From Arthrobacter rhizosphaerae (GTDB taxonomy: Bacteria; Actinomycetota; Actinomycetes; Actinomycetales; Micrococcaceae), in contig NZ_JALLAN010000001.1 of the NCBI RefSeq assembly GCF_023062595.1, forward strand, positions 124,001-188,000: 64,000 bases of DNA. The letters run 5' to 3'. This document shows, piece by piece, positions 45,841 through 53,760 of this stretch. The notes under the pieces were generated by a model, which did no database searches, was not told where the DNA came from, and saw only the letters and a program-made list of their open reading frames with translations. Every line of letters starts with the position of its first letter. Position 1 is the stretch's first letter. Made by a program: the position numbers and the translations under genes.

Positions 45841-45886
45841 AAAAAAGAGATGACCCCGGGAAGCCGCAGCTTCCCGGGGTCGTTTT
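45841..45886. terminator. Bidirectional intrinsic terminator
   Basis: GACCCCGGGAAG pairs with CTTCCCGGGGTC (45852-45881), with AAAAAAG to the left and GTTTTC to the right, between convergent genes. Confidence 0.85.
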
Positions 45887-45938
45887 CATATTTCAGACCA
45901 TAACCATCGCGGCGTCTGCAGATGGGTGCATGTCAATT

Positions 45939-46757
45939 TCAGGCTTTGCCGTCCTTACGCTTATCGCCCGTTACGTTGGTCGTGCAGTCCACGAGGACCG
46001 TGGTGAAATCCTTCGATTCCCAGATCTGCTTGTCCTCGATTTTCGGCAGGTAGTCCGCAATCGCCCCGCTGCCGATGGGCGCTCCGCCGGCCAGGAAGCG
46101 CAGCGTAGCCTGTGAGAACCCGGCGTTGAATGCGACACCGGCCAGGCATTCACCTGTCGCCGCATAGGTCTTCGTCTGTTCCTCGTCCCGGGCGTAAGAG
46201 GAGAACATCGAGACCAACCCGTCTGTCAGCTCCGATGCCGAATTGATGGTTCGACCCTCCTTGATCTCAAACTTCGGCGTGAGGTTCGGCGCGGCCTCCT
46301 TCACCTCCTCAGCAGGCTTGGGCGACTCATACGTCTGATCGCCGCCCCCGGGAGGGATGACCGCGTCAACACACGCGTCGAAGCCGTCGCCCAGCTCGGG
46401 GGAGAGCAGGACGGCCGCATCCATCGAACTGACCTTTCGCAGGCCCTCGGCTACAGCACCGATGTCGTCGCTGTTTTGCTCGACGATGTAGGCCAGACCC
46501 GGGTTCGAGATGCCCTTACCCTTCACGGCAGCAACAAGACACGTGCCGCCGTCGGCGCTCTTTGTCCCCGTGCCCTGGAAGACGAGCCGGTCCAGCGCCT
46601 TGCCCAGGTCCTGGTCGCTCACCTCGACCGCGCTGACGCTCGGGCTGGGCGAGGGCTGTGCGTTATCATCTCCGCCCGAGCAGCCGGCCAGCAGGACGCC
46701 CAATGCTGCCAGCGCGGCGGCCGGGATCGCCGTCTTCGTCATTATCCGGGTCTTCAT
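45939..46757 (-). CDS. Secreted lipoprotein, unknown
   Basis: 272 residues from ATG 46757 with GGAGAGAG upstream; the frame start at 46823 overlaps the promoter. Signal peptide ending in the lipobox LLAGCSGGDD, a Pro/Ser linker, then a soluble domain (DLGKALDRLVFQGTGTKSA and later LTPKFEIKEGRTIN). Surface-anchored. Possible role in mating or exclusion, unproven. Confidence 0.7.
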   Translation of the reverse strand: MKTRIMTKTAIPAAALAALGVLLAGCSGGDDNAQPSPSPSVSAVEVSDQDLGKALDRLVFQGTGTKSADGGTCLVAAVKGKGISNPGLAYIVEQNSDDIGAVAEGLRKVSSMDAAVLLSPELGDGFDACVDAVIPPGGGDQTYESPKPAEEVKEAAPNLTPKFEIKEGRTINSASELTDGLVSMFSSYARDEEQTKTYAATGECLAGVAFNAGFSQATLRFLAGGAPIGSGAIADYLPKIEDKQIWESKDFTTVLVDCTTNVTGDKRKDGKA

Positions 46758-46833
46758 CGCTTTGCTCTCTCCTGTTAGGTGCGCGTCCCCTGTGGGACGT
46801 CTTTCTGCTCGTATCCGACTCATCTACGACATC

Positions 46834-46857
46834 ATTCTATCGGACTGATGTATCAAT
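46834..46857 (-). promoter_or_regulatory. Promoter -10 and dyad before lipoprotein gene
   Basis: TAGAAT -10 at 46834-46839 (minus strand). ATTGATACATCAGT at 46844-46857, one base off ACTSATNNATSAGT, lies upstream of it, and a half-site with ATGAGT at about 46817-46824 lies downstream. Confidence 0.45.
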
Positions 46858-46974
46858 GACCTATGAGTGATCAGTACCAATGATGGGTGGAATCCATTCG
46901 GAATGAGGGGCGCGGGGAGCTGCGCTCCTGTGCGCCGGGAACCCATGGACTTCACGTGGCACTGGGGTAGTTGG

Positions 46975-46991
46975 GATCAACGAAGTTGATC
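46975..46991 (+). promoter_or_regulatory. Leader dyad H1 (7-3-7)
   Basis: GATCAAC-GAA-GTTGATC followed by CGGA. First member of a family of ten, in the leader of the 47110 gene. A second hairpin, GACGCG with CGCGTC, follows at 47005-47023. Arms differ from the common GATCAGC form at one base pair while keeping pairing. Confidence 0.7.
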
Positions 46992-47109
46992 CGGAGGAAT
47001 TATCGACGCGTCTTGTTCGCGTCTCCCGGGGCCGTGGGGTTTTGGCGGGTCAATGGCCCAACTCCCGAACCAACACAGACCCCGCCCGCGAAAGAAAGAG
47101 GTCGGCGTC

Positions 47110-47469
47110 ATGGACATCACCATCGAACATCCCCTGGCTCACCTTGAGGCCGACCAGACCTTCGATGCCATCGTCGGCAACCTGACCTTGACCGTCATCG
47201 ACAAACGCGCTGTACCCGAGAACAGGATCACCGTACTGCTTGACCTGCCGCACCTGGAGAAGTACGGACACCAGCGCACCCGTGAGCTGGTTTACGGCTG
47301 CAACTTCCCCGTGGCGGTCGGGGACCAGGTGCTCTGCCCGCCGACGCCGCTTTATTCAAAGTGGACCACCGGCGTGATCACAGCCCTCGACGGCCGACAG
47401 TACCGCGGCCGCGTCAAGTACGTCCGCAAAATCAAAAAGGTCCAGCCGGAGGAGGGCGAAGTGCGATGA
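47110..47469 (+). CDS. Hypothetical protein, first gene of the small-ORF array
   Basis: 119 residues from ATG 47110. Beta-rich: DQTFDAIVGNLTLTVIDK, then NFPVAVGDQVLCPPTP and GVITALDGRQYRGRVKYV, the last resembling a small SH3-like barrel. It overlaps the next gene by 4 bp (ATGA). The leader contains dyad H1. No family recognised. Confidence 0.6.
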   Translation: MDITIEHPLAHLEADQTFDAIVGNLTLTVIDKRAVPENRITVLLDLPHLEKYGHQRTRELVYGCNFPVAVGDQVLCPPTPLYSKWTTGVITALDGRQYRGRVKYVRKIKKVQPEEGEVR

Positions 47470-47915
47470 CCAGCCTCCAGCACCACGTCCCGGCCCCGAC
47501 CAAACCCGGCCCGGTCGTCTATACCGACCGTCAGCTGCTCAACGCGCTGCGTCGGCTGGCACTGAACGAGCCGACCATTGGCCGCCGAACCTTCGATCAG
47601 CGCCGCCACAGTTCGGACCCCACGTCGCAGCTCTACGAACGCAGATTTGGCTCCTGGTCCCGCGCGCTCGAAACCGCCGGCTTGACGTCCATCGAGCAGC
47701 CCCGGCACTTACAGGGCGCGACGACGAAGTGGACCGAGCCGGCGATACTCGAGGCGCTGAGAAACTGCCAGCGATGCACAGGTTCCACCACGGTCGCTGC
47801 CTACGAGGCCTGGCGGACGGACGCCGACTGCCCGCAGTCCGATGCCCCGCCGGCGACAACCATCCGCTTCCGGATGCGCAGCTGGTCCCGGGCAACACAG
47901 CTGGCCTTTGACTAG
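47466..47915 (+). CDS. HNH-associated repeat protein
   Basis: 149 residues. Two copies of a motif with LLNALRRLALNEPTIGRRTF, FGSWSRALETAGL and later AILEALRNCQRCTG, RSWSRATQLAF match the HNH/homing-endonuclease-associated repeat, a small DNA-binding unit. No nuclease domain is attached, so it is probably a DNA-binding protein. Overlaps the preceding gene by 4 bp. Confidence 0.65.
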   Translation: MTSLQHHVPAPTKPGPVVYTDRQLLNALRRLALNEPTIGRRTFDQRRHSSDPTSQLYERRFGSWSRALETAGLTSIEQPRHLQGATTKWTEPAILEALRNCQRCTGSTTVAAYEAWRTDADCPQSDAPPATTIRFRMRSWSRATQLAFD

Positions 47916-47972
47916 GCCCTCTGCCCATACCGCAATCCCATCACGAAGGACCCGGAAGGATCGTCGATCCCC

Positions 47973-48164
47973 ATGCCCACCCTCTCTGACCTCTATAACG
48001 CCGACCAGCGCACACGTGATCCGGAGATCCGCGAGCTGACGGAGAAGAACCTCATCCCGCATCCACTGAACAACGTCCAATACGCCGACGGCATCTCGAA
48101 ATGCCGCCATGGCAGGAAACACGATCAGTTCCAGCTCTGCCGCCAGGAGGTGCGCCGCTCATGA
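47973..48164 (+). CDS. Small hypothetical protein
   Basis: 63 residues from ATG 47973; ends with ISKCRHGRKHDQFQLCRQE, where two Cys and two His could bind metal. Its stop overlaps the next ATG (48161). No family recognised. Confidence 0.5.
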   Translation: MPTLSDLYNADQRTRDPEIRELTEKNLIPHPLNNVQYADGISKCRHGRKHDQFQLCRQEVRRS

Positions 48165-48496
48165 CACCGGACCCCGCAGAATCCTCCATCGTGACCCTCA
48201 CCCGCACTGTTCACGACATGCTCTCCGGCTCCGCGCTGGACGAAGATGCCCGCGCGATCGCACAGCAGATCAGGGACCGGAACCTCTCCATGCTCTCGCC
48301 TGAACAAGAGTGGTGCGAGGACTGCTCCCGCGACATCGACGCAGCCGCCGAGCCCGGCATGCCACAGGACGTCGCCGACCGATCCATCGAGCCGCTGCCG
48401 CTGCCCCCTGACTGGGATCCCGACTGGGGGCCCGGGCCGCTGTATGACGTCGCGTATCTGGTCTGCGGGCACACCCTGGCCCACCTGGCTTCTTGA
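48161..48496 (+). CDS. Small acidic hypothetical protein
   Basis: 111 residues from ATG 48161, coupled to the preceding gene by ATGA overlap. Acidic, with WCEDCSRDID and a late LVCGHTLAH that could form a zinc site with it. No family recognised. Confidence 0.5.
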   Translation: MTPDPAESSIVTLTRTVHDMLSGSALDEDARAIAQQIRDRNLSMLSPEQEWCEDCSRDIDAAAEPGMPQDVADRSIEPLPLPPDWDPDWGPGPLYDVAYLVCGHTLAHLAS

Positions 48497-48515
48497 ACAG
48501 GTGGGAATCACCTGT
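48497..48515 (+). promoter_or_regulatory. Hairpin ACAGGTG-N5-CACCTGT
   Basis: 7-bp arms and a 5-nt loop, overlapping the end of the preceding gene. A further 7-4-7 hairpin, CCGTCGG/CCGACGG, lies at 48562-48579, before dyad H2. Confidence 0.4.
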
Positions 48516-48598
48516 GGCGCTGCTTTTCTGCAGGTTTCGTGACGTAGGGGTCAAGGGCGACCCGTCGGCGGACCGACGGAGATAGCGCTGGATCTCTC

Positions 48599-48615
48599 AC
48601 GCAGCGGGGCTGCGT
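48599..48615 (+). promoter_or_regulatory. Leader dyad H2 (7-3-7)
   Basis: ACGCAGC-GGG-GCTGCGT followed by CGGG, in the leader of the 48656 gene. Same arm and loop lengths as the other leader dyads but different sequence. Confidence 0.5.
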
Positions 48616-48655
48616 CGGGTCCTGGTCGACATCCAATCTACGAAGGGACCTTCCC

Positions 48656-48913
48656 GTGCTCCCCATGACACCTGCCCAGAGCTGGGCGTTCCTCGCCCTG
48701 GTCATACTCGCCATTCTGTGCCTCGTGTGGCTCATGGCCGAGCACCACCGAACGAGCCTGAAGCGCCGGACAGCTTCTGCTGAGGTCACACTCGCCCTCG
48801 AAAATACCGTCGAACAGCCCACGCGGCGTCCGGCTCTCCATCTCGCCGAGGGCTCCACGGAGGCTCTACAAGGTCCCCGCGAGGTCTACGACTGGGCTGT
48901 GCAGGGGATCTGA
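48656..48913 (+). CDS. Small single-pass membrane protein
   Basis: 85 residues from GTG 48656 (AAGGGA 7 bases upstream; ATG 48665 possible). One membrane span (SWAFLALVILAILCLVWLMA) then a charged cytoplasmic-type tail. No family recognised. Confidence 0.55.
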   Translation: MLPMTPAQSWAFLALVILAILCLVWLMAEHHRTSLKRRTASAEVTLALENTVEQPTRRPALHLAEGSTEALQGPREVYDWAVQGI

Positions 48914-49129
48914 ACAGACCTCATCCAGCCCTGGCCCCCATCGGGTCTGGAGCAAGACCTCCAGCGGCCCAGAGCCGCACCACGAACAACCCCCGGTCCG
49001 CCGCATGATGCGCCAGACGCTCTTTGCACCCAACCCAGTCACGTGCAACGACAGCAGCCCGGTAAAAGCCACGGCGGCTCGGGGGTCACCACGTCGGACC
49101 CACCAGGCAATCCCGAAAGCGAGAAGACC

Positions 49130-49453
49130 ATGAACAAGACCAGCTCACCAGCACCCGTCGTCAAGCACGGCATCACCATCGAGTTCAGCGCGATCACACT
49201 CAATGGATCGCTGCACCACGACGACGAACGCCGCGCTCTGATGCTGATGACCGAAGAAGGCCCGGAGCGCGTCTCGGTGAACCTTGAGGCGTACGGACTC
49301 GTCCCTGCTCCCGGCCACGTCTATGTCAAGGACTGGTCCGAGCACGCGGGACTTGCCGAGAGCCTCCAACAAGCAAGGCTGGCCCGAATCGTCGGGTCTG
49401 TCGTAGTCGGGCCGTTCTCCTCCACGGCCTACGAAGTCGAGGTGACACTCTGA
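49130..49453 (+). CDS. Small hypothetical protein
   Basis: 107 residues from ATG 49130. Beta-rich (HGITIEFSAITLNGSLHH, VGPFSSTAYEVEVTL). Coupled to the next gene by TGATG. The 216 bp before it contain weak hairpins (CAGACC/GGTCTG) but no gene. Confidence 0.55.
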   Translation: MNKTSSPAPVVKHGITIEFSAITLNGSLHHDDERRALMLMTEEGPERVSVNLEAYGLVPAPGHVYVKDWSEHAGLAESLQQARLARIVGSVVVGPFSSTAYEVEVTL

Positions 49454-49692
49454 TGGCTCTCGAACCCCAGATAATTGCGCGCCTTGGTTCCATCCGCGAG
49501 CACCTCGGAAAGCTCGAAGAGAGCAACCGCAAGCTGATCGCCCTCGGCGAAGAGCGCCTTGAGGTCGAGCGACGCCAGCTTGAAGCGCAGGACACGCAGA
49601 ACCTTCTCGGCTGGATGCAGCTGCAGCAGGTGGCAGGTCGCGATCCCGACCCGAGCCTCATGGACATCGTTCGCCAACGGCTCCGGTTGTGA
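49453..49692 (+). CDS. Small coiled-coil protein
   Basis: 79 residues from ATG 49453. Almost wholly helical, with heptad-like LGSIREHLGKLEESNRKLIA and EERLEVERRQLEAQ. Likely an oligomer. No family recognised. Confidence 0.55.
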   Translation: MALEPQIIARLGSIREHLGKLEESNRKLIALGEERLEVERRQLEAQDTQNLLGWMQLQQVAGRDPDPSLMDIVRQRLRL

Positions 49693-49724
49693 GCCCGTAC
49701 CAACTCAAAAAGGAGGGTCGCGCC

Positions 49725-49958
49725 ATGGGAACCGTCATCATCGCCCTCCTGGTCCTCGGAGGAATCGTCTGGTCCACGACCAGAATCCTTCGTTGGATGA
49801 CGGGGGAGCGCGCGCTCAACGTCGTCGGGCTCGAATCCCGGTACTGGTACGCCAGGGAGATCGGGGATGTGGCAGGTGCGGATCAGATCGAGGCTCAGTT
49901 ACGCGACACCCCTGGTTCCGGCTGGGGGAGACCCGCAGGTAAGACGCAGGGCATGTGA
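49725..49958 (+). CDS. Small membrane protein
   Basis: 77 residues from ATG 49725, chosen because AGGAGG lies 8 bases upstream; GTG 49689 overlaps the preceding stop. One N-terminal span (TVIIALLVLGGIVWS) then a basic soluble part. No family recognised. Confidence 0.55.
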   Translation: MGTVIIALLVLGGIVWSTTRILRWMTGERALNVVGLESRYWYAREIGDVAGADQIEAQLRDTPGSGWGRPAGKTQGM

Positions 49959-49969
49959 AAAGCGAGTCA

Positions 49970-49986
49970 GATCAGCAGAGCTGATG
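49970..49986 (+). promoter_or_regulatory. Leader dyad H3 (7-3-7)
   Basis: GATCAGC-AGA-GCTGATG followed by CGGG. First of three dyads in the 271-bp ssb leader, which holds no other gene. Confidence 0.7.
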
Positions 49987-50062
49987 CGGGACTCGTGATG
50001 AAGGGCTCTGGATCACCGAAGGCGATCGAAGGAAGAGCTCTGGAAAGAACAGCAGAGCACTC

Positions 50063-50079
50063 GATCAGCGCAGCTGATT
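50063..50079 (+). promoter_or_regulatory. Leader dyad H4 (7-3-7)
   Basis: GATCAGC-GCA-GCTGATT followed by CGGG, 93 bp after H3. Confidence 0.7.
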
Positions 50080-50106
50080 CGGGGCTCCGTTCGAAGATCA
50101 TCATCT

Positions 50107-50123
50107 GATCAGCACAGCTGATC
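50107..50123 (+). promoter_or_regulatory. Leader dyad H5 (7-3-7)
   Basis: GATCAGC-ACA-GCTGATC followed by CGGA, 44 bp after H4 and about 108 bp before the ssb ATG. Confidence 0.75.
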
Positions 50124-50230
50124 CGGATGGAGGTCTGAGAGACAACAACCGAATACTTCAACTCACCCAATTCGCGCGCGGAAGCAATGACATTGCCCGC
50201 GCGCTTCGTGCACAACGAGGAGAAACAATC

Positions 50231-50731
50231 ATGTCGAACCCCCGCAACTCCGGAACCGTCATCGGCCGCCTGACCAAGGACCCCGTCGTCTTCAACAACC
50301 AGGACGGCTCCAAGAAGGTCGCCTTCACCCTCATGTCCGACCACGACTACACCGACGCCCAGGGCAACCGCGGCGCAGATGCTGTGCCCGTGGAAGCCTT
50401 CGTGCGCGCGACCACCAACGGCACCGGTCCTTTCTCAAGCATCCACAGGGGCGACCTCGTCGCCGTGGCCGTGAAGCTGAAGCAGGACCGCTACCAGAAG
50501 AACGGCGTCGAGGTCTTCGAGCTCAAGGCAGTCGTCCAGAGCATCACCTTCCTCGAGCCGCGCTCGGTCACCCAGGCCCGTGTGAGCGAACGCGTCGCCG
50601 CCGCAGAGGCCCAGAACCAGGCTCTGCAGACCCAGGTCCAGGACCCGGCCCCTGCCGCCGTTGCTGCACCGGCTGTCGCCACCAGCGCTGTCCAGAGCGA
50701 AGAGCTGCCCTTTGGAGAGCCGCCCTTCTAA
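50231..50731 (+). CDS. ssb: Single-stranded DNA-binding protein
   Basis: 166 residues. OB-fold start NSGTVIGRLTKDPVVF, then VPVEAFVRATTNG and GDLVAVAVKLKQDRYQKNG; an Ala/Pro linker and a C-terminal tip ELPFGEPPF resembling the acidic-Pro-Phe tail that recruits partner proteins. Element-borne SSB coats transferred single strands. Its leader holds three copies of the 7-3-7 dyad. Confidence 0.9.
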   Translation: MSNPRNSGTVIGRLTKDPVVFNNQDGSKKVAFTLMSDHDYTDAQGNRGADAVPVEAFVRATTNGTGPFSSIHRGDLVAVAVKLKQDRYQKNGVEVFELKAVVQSITFLEPRSVTQARVSERVAAAEAQNQALQTQVQDPAPAAVAAPAVATSAVQSEELPFGEPPF

Positions 50732-50802
50732 GCCAAGGCGCGCACGCGGCACAGCAGACCATAACTGAATACCCACAACCGAATACAGGTGGCCATGCCA
50801 CC

Positions 50803-50854
50803 GCAGATCCCCGTTCCGAGGAGCCTCGCGCTGCTCGGGCGGGGATCTGCTTTT
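50803..50854 (+). terminator. Intrinsic terminator after ssb
   Basis: GCAGATCCCCG (50803-50813) pairs with CGGGGATCTGC (50840-50850), followed by TTTT. Dyad H6 comes 14 bp later. Confidence 0.8.
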
Positions 50855-50867
50855 CCACCCCAAAGCA

Positions 50868-50884
50868 CATCAGCACAGCTGATG
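50868..50884 (+). promoter_or_regulatory. Leader dyad H6 (7-3-7)
   Basis: CATCAGC-ACA-GCTGATG followed by CGGT. Both end bases are changed relative to GATC...GATC, so pairing is kept. Confidence 0.7.
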
Positions 50885-50933
50885 CGGTTCCGCTGTTGAA
50901 AGAACACCCTCGTCCGTAAGAAGGAGACCTGCC

Positions 50934-51200
50934 ATGCAGACCGTCGCAGTTGAAACAACCGACGCCACCGACGTCACCGGCCGCGAGGAGACACTGCGCG
51001 CCGAGCTCACCGGCATCGTCGGTGGAGTGATCGAGAACCACCCCGGCCCCGACGTTGAGGCCATGGTCGACGACGTCGTAACGGCACTGGTCGAGAAGCT
51101 GCGCTTGCACGCCAGCAAGCTGTTCGTTGCCAAACACGACGACCGGCCGGCGGAGAAGTTCCGCACCGTCACTGGACGGATGGACGTAACCGACTCATGA
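50934..51200 (+). CDS. Small hypothetical protein
   Basis: 88 residues from ATG 50934 with AAGGAGA upstream. Acidic and helical (DVEAMVDDVVTALVEKLRLH). Its leader holds dyad H6 after the ssb terminator. No family recognised. Confidence 0.5.
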   Translation: MQTVAVETTDATDVTGREETLRAELTGIVGGVIENHPGPDVEAMVDDVVTALVEKLRLHASKLFVAKHDDRPAEKFRTVTGRMDVTDS

Positions 51201-51232
51201 CGGAGCGCAGGCACTACTGAGAGGAACCCGAC

Positions 51233-51469
51233 ATGAGCTTGTTGCTTGAACCCCGGCCCACCATCGCGAAAACAGTCGAGCCTGTCGACGCCCGGCCGCC
51301 GGCTGTCTCCGACATCCCGGCCCCAGCCCGGATCCTTGCCGAGTTGTACCCGCAAATCGTCAACTTTGATGCCACCGGGCTGACTGCTGAGGAAGTCCAT
51401 TACTTCCTCGGTGGCGAATCACCCGGCATCGCCTATTTCCAGTACCAGGTCCTCGTGGGCCGGTCATAA
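51233..51469 (+). CDS. Small hypothetical protein
   Basis: 78 residues from ATG 51233 with GAGAGGA upstream. C-terminal part LTAEEVHYFLGGESPGIAYF looks structured. No family recognised. The tRNA-like gene follows 78 bp later. Confidence 0.5.
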   Translation: MSLLLEPRPTIAKTVEPVDARPPAVSDIPAPARILAELYPQIVNFDATGLTAEEVHYFLGGESPGIAYFQYQVLVGRS

Positions 51470-51547
51470 ACCAAACGGCTGGCAGCCTAAGCCCTGATCC
51501 GGCTCCAACCATCCCTTCCATCAAAGCTGTCCGCACTGGACAGCCCC

Positions 51548-51696
51548 GGCGCTCTAGCTCAGCGGCAGAGCACTCGGCGTTCTGACTGCCCGCGGTTCGA
51601 CTCCGCATCAATCCCCGGTCGGGCAGACCCAGGCGACAGGTCCGGTACAGGACGACGCACGAGAGGTCACGGGTTCGATTCCCGTGAGCGCCACCA
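51548..51696 (+). tRNA. tRNA-like gene with about 74-nt insertion in the anticodon loop
   Basis: The ends form a full tRNA frame: acceptor GGCGCTC (51548-51554) pairs with GAGCGCC (51686-51692), followed by A and encoded CCA. A D-arm (GCTC...GAGC) and a canonical T-arm (ACGGG-TTCGATT-CCCGT) are present. The anticodon stem strands CTCGG (51573-51577) and ACGAG (51659-51663) pair at four positions, but 81 nt lie between them in place of 7. The insert contains TTCTGAC, a second T-arm-like GCGG-TTCGACT-CCGC and CTGCCCG/CGGGCAG. The amino-acid identity cannot be set. Confidence 0.6.
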
Positions 51697-51737
51697 GATC
51701 CCTATCTCCAGTCCCATCAGCCCAGGAGCGCAACCTC

Positions 51738-52046
51738 ATGACTGACATGATCACTCCCGCCTTCCTCGCGATGGCCAGGAACACGGACCCGGCGGCAGGC
51801 GGAATTGTCTTCGACTCCGCTGAACGCCACCGTATTCTCGGCGGCAAAAGCGCCAGGCTCCTGCGCCGCGGCGACCGGGTCGCCCTGCGTGACCTGAACC
51901 CGGATCTCGAAGAGGGCACCGCCGTCATCGACCAGGTGCGCCCATCGGTGGGCACGACAGTTCACGTCCTGACCATCGGTGGAAACGCCTACCTCGTCCG
52001 CGGTTCGCGCCTGGTGCTCGTCATCCGCGACGGCGCTGAGGCCTGA
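51738..52046 (+). CDS. Small hypothetical protein
   Basis: 102 residues from ATG 51738 with AGGAG upstream. Beta-rich C-terminal half (GDRVALRDLNPDLEEGTAV, TVHVLTIGGNAYLVRGS). No family recognised. Confidence 0.55.
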   Translation: MTDMITPAFLAMARNTDPAAGGIVFDSAERHRILGGKSARLLRRGDRVALRDLNPDLEEGTAVIDQVRPSVGTTVHVLTIGGNAYLVRGSRLVLVIRDGAEA

Positions 52047-52091
52047 AGCCCCGATCCGCATACCATTGACCTCTTCAACTAGGAGCACCAC

Positions 52092-52760
52092 ATGAAGCGC
52101 AACGCATCCCGTCTCGTCCTCGGCTGCCTCGTGGCCGCACTGCTGGGCATCAGTACACTGACAGGCTGCGACGGCGGCCAGCCGACAGTTCCAGGTGTCC
52201 CAGGTGACCAAGCACCGTCGAGCAGTCAGGCTGCGGATCGGTCCGCGCCACCTCAGTCTCAGGATGGCGAAAAGCCCGTCTCGGTCGAAACCGAGATCAT
52301 CCGGGTGATCGACGGCGACACCATTGTTGTCCGGGCAGTTGCCGGCGTACTGCAGCCAACCAATGATGCAGGCACCCAGCACACCGTACGTTTGCTGGGC
52401 ATCGATGCCGCCGAGATGAACTATGGCAAGGACGCCGGCCCCGAATGTGGTGCCCAGGAGGCTACTGACCATCTCGACAAGCTGCTGCCCGAAGGTACCC
52501 AGGTCACCATTTCGTATGACTCCTACGCCGACCGCACCGACCGCTACGGCCGGTCGCTTGCCTACGTCGTTGTCTCATCAAGCGATGAGGACGTCAACCT
52601 TGTGCAAACCGCCGGCGGGTATGCCGAGGCCTGGATTCCTAAGGGTGAACCCCAGCCTGAGCGCTGGCACGAATACCTGTCCGCCGCCGAGCAAGCGAAG
52701 TGGCAGCACAAGGGTGCTTACGGCGCGCCTGCGAACTGCCCGACACTCGGCCGCCAGTAA
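52092..52760 (+). CDS. Lipid-anchored thermonuclease (staphylococcal nuclease family)
   Basis: 222 residues. A lipoprotein signal with LTGC near residue 24 is followed by a Ser/Gln-rich linker and an SNase domain. Family signatures are RVIDGDTIVV (Asp ligands), VRLLGIDAAE (catalytic Arg and Glu) and DRYGRSLAYV (second Arg). A Ca-dependent nuclease displayed outside the cell, possibly clearing extracellular DNA or protecting the element from competition. All catalytic residues are present. Confidence 0.9.
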   Translation: MKRNASRLVLGCLVAALLGISTLTGCDGGQPTVPGVPGDQAPSSSQAADRSAPPQSQDGEKPVSVETEIIRVIDGDTIVVRAVAGVLQPTNDAGTQHTVRLLGIDAAEMNYGKDAGPECGAQEATDHLDKLLPEGTQVTISYDSYADRTDRYGRSLAYVVVSSSDEDVNLVQTAGGYAEAWIPKGEPQPERWHEYLSAAEQAKWQHKGAYGAPANCPTLGRQ

Positions 52761-52806
52761 TGGCTGACCACTCAACGTCGTTCTCGAAGACGATGGCCTC
52801 GACTTC

Positions 52807-52950
52807 ATGGCCAGCCCGCCGGCGGACGATGCATTCCCCGGACCCGTCATCAATGAACAGGACGGCCGGGGTGATGACGATCCGATCGTCTGCATGAACA
52901 ACTACTGCAGTCACAGCGGCACCTTCGCGGAGTTCCGCCTCGGGTGGTGA
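52807..52950 (+). CDS. Possible small ORF, 47 residues
   Basis: ATG 52807 (MASPPADDAFPGPVINEQDG) to TGA 52948, overlapping the upstream part of the next frame. Contains CMNNYCSHSG. No clear ribosome-binding site; protein-like composition is the only support. Confidence 0.3.
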   Translation: MASPPADDAFPGPVINEQDGRGDDDPIVCMNNYCSHSGTFAEFRLGW

Positions 52951-52955
52951 TCACC

Positions 52956-53222
52956 ATGACCACGACCCAACCTGAGAACACCAGCGACGACGCCCGGCCG
53001 GTCAATGCGACTTTCACTCTCACCATGAGGGGCAGGCACCGCCCTGAACTGCGGCGGGCCGAGGCCCAGGCCCGGCTCCGGTTTGCTGCAGCCATCCATT
53101 CGATGTATGCCGCCGAAGACGTGCCGGGCCACCACAACCTCAACGAACAGGCCGCGGTCGAGCTTGCAAAGGATGCCTACGCCCAGGCTCTGGCTGATTT
53201 GATCCGGGGCGACGCAGGCTGA
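52956..53222 (+). CDS. Small hypothetical protein
   Basis: 88 residues from ATG 52956 (GTG 52944 is in frame). Helical, basic first half (MRGRHRPELRRAEAQARLRF) and acidic end. No family recognised. Confidence 0.5.
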   Translation: MTTTQPENTSDDARPVNATFTLTMRGRHRPELRRAEAQARLRFAAAIHSMYAAEDVPGHHNLNEQAAVELAKDAYAQALADLIRGDAG

Positions 53223-53258
53223 GCACCACCCGTCATCAACCAACTTCAGGAGCACCGC

Positions 53259-53603
53259 ATGACCACAACAGCTGAACCCCGAACTGCTGATCTTTCTGAT
53301 CTCGCTGTCGGCGACAAGGTCGCTGTCAGGCGCAACCTCGACCACCCCGCCTGGATGAAACAGGTCCCCTGTGATCCCAGGAACGGTTCCACCACGAAAC
53401 TGATCCGCGACCCGGAGGTCGTGGAGGTGCTGGGCACGAGCACAGTGCTGGACCGCCGTGAGATCCCGGCCGTCGCAGGCTGGGGCGGACGGGAGGCCAA
53501 GACATTGGTCCGCCTGCCCAGCGGCTTCTGGTACGACTGCGCCACCGGCCTGCAGGACGGGTCCGGGTCCACTCTCATCGCGCGCACAGCAGACGAAATC
53601 TAA
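53259..53603 (+). CDS. Small hypothetical protein
   Basis: 114 residues from ATG 53259 with CAGGAG upstream. DLAVGDKVAVRRNLDHPAW and VLDRREIPAVAGWGGREAKT suggest a small beta-barrel. Ends before a terminator. Confidence 0.55.
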   Translation: MTTTAEPRTADLSDLAVGDKVAVRRNLDHPAWMKQVPCDPRNGSTTKLIRDPEVVEVLGTSTVLDRREIPAVAGWGGREAKTLVRLPSGFWYDCATGLQDGSGSTLIARTADEI

Positions 53604-53625
53604 GACAGTCTCATCCATCAGCACC

Positions 53626-53670
53626 AGCCCGGCACGGGGATCACCCCTGTGCCGGGCTCTTTTCTTTCCT
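53626..53670 (+). terminator. Intrinsic terminator
   Basis: AGCCCGGCACGGGG pairs with CCCCTGTGCCGGGCT (one bulge), followed by CTTTTCTTTCC. Dyad H7 comes about 28 bp later. Confidence 0.85.
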
Positions 53671-53685
53671 CGTCGGTACTTCGCT

Positions 53686-53702
53686 GATCGGCACAGCCGA
53701 TC
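53686..53702 (+). promoter_or_regulatory. Leader dyad H7 (7-3-7), compensatory variant
   Basis: GATCGGC-ACA-GCCGATC followed by CGGA. An A-to-G change in the left arm is matched by T-to-C in the right. A second hairpin (GAAGGA/TCCTTC, 53716-53736) follows. Confidence 0.7.
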
Positions 53703-53760
53703 CGGATCTGGGATCGAAGGACATTGACGCTCCTTCGTGATCTCAGAGGAGCGAAGCGCG

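Noticed and set aside
51578..51658. Group I intron in the tRNA anticodon loop
   Set aside because: The insert is about 74 nt, far below the size of known group I introns, and no conserved core is seen.
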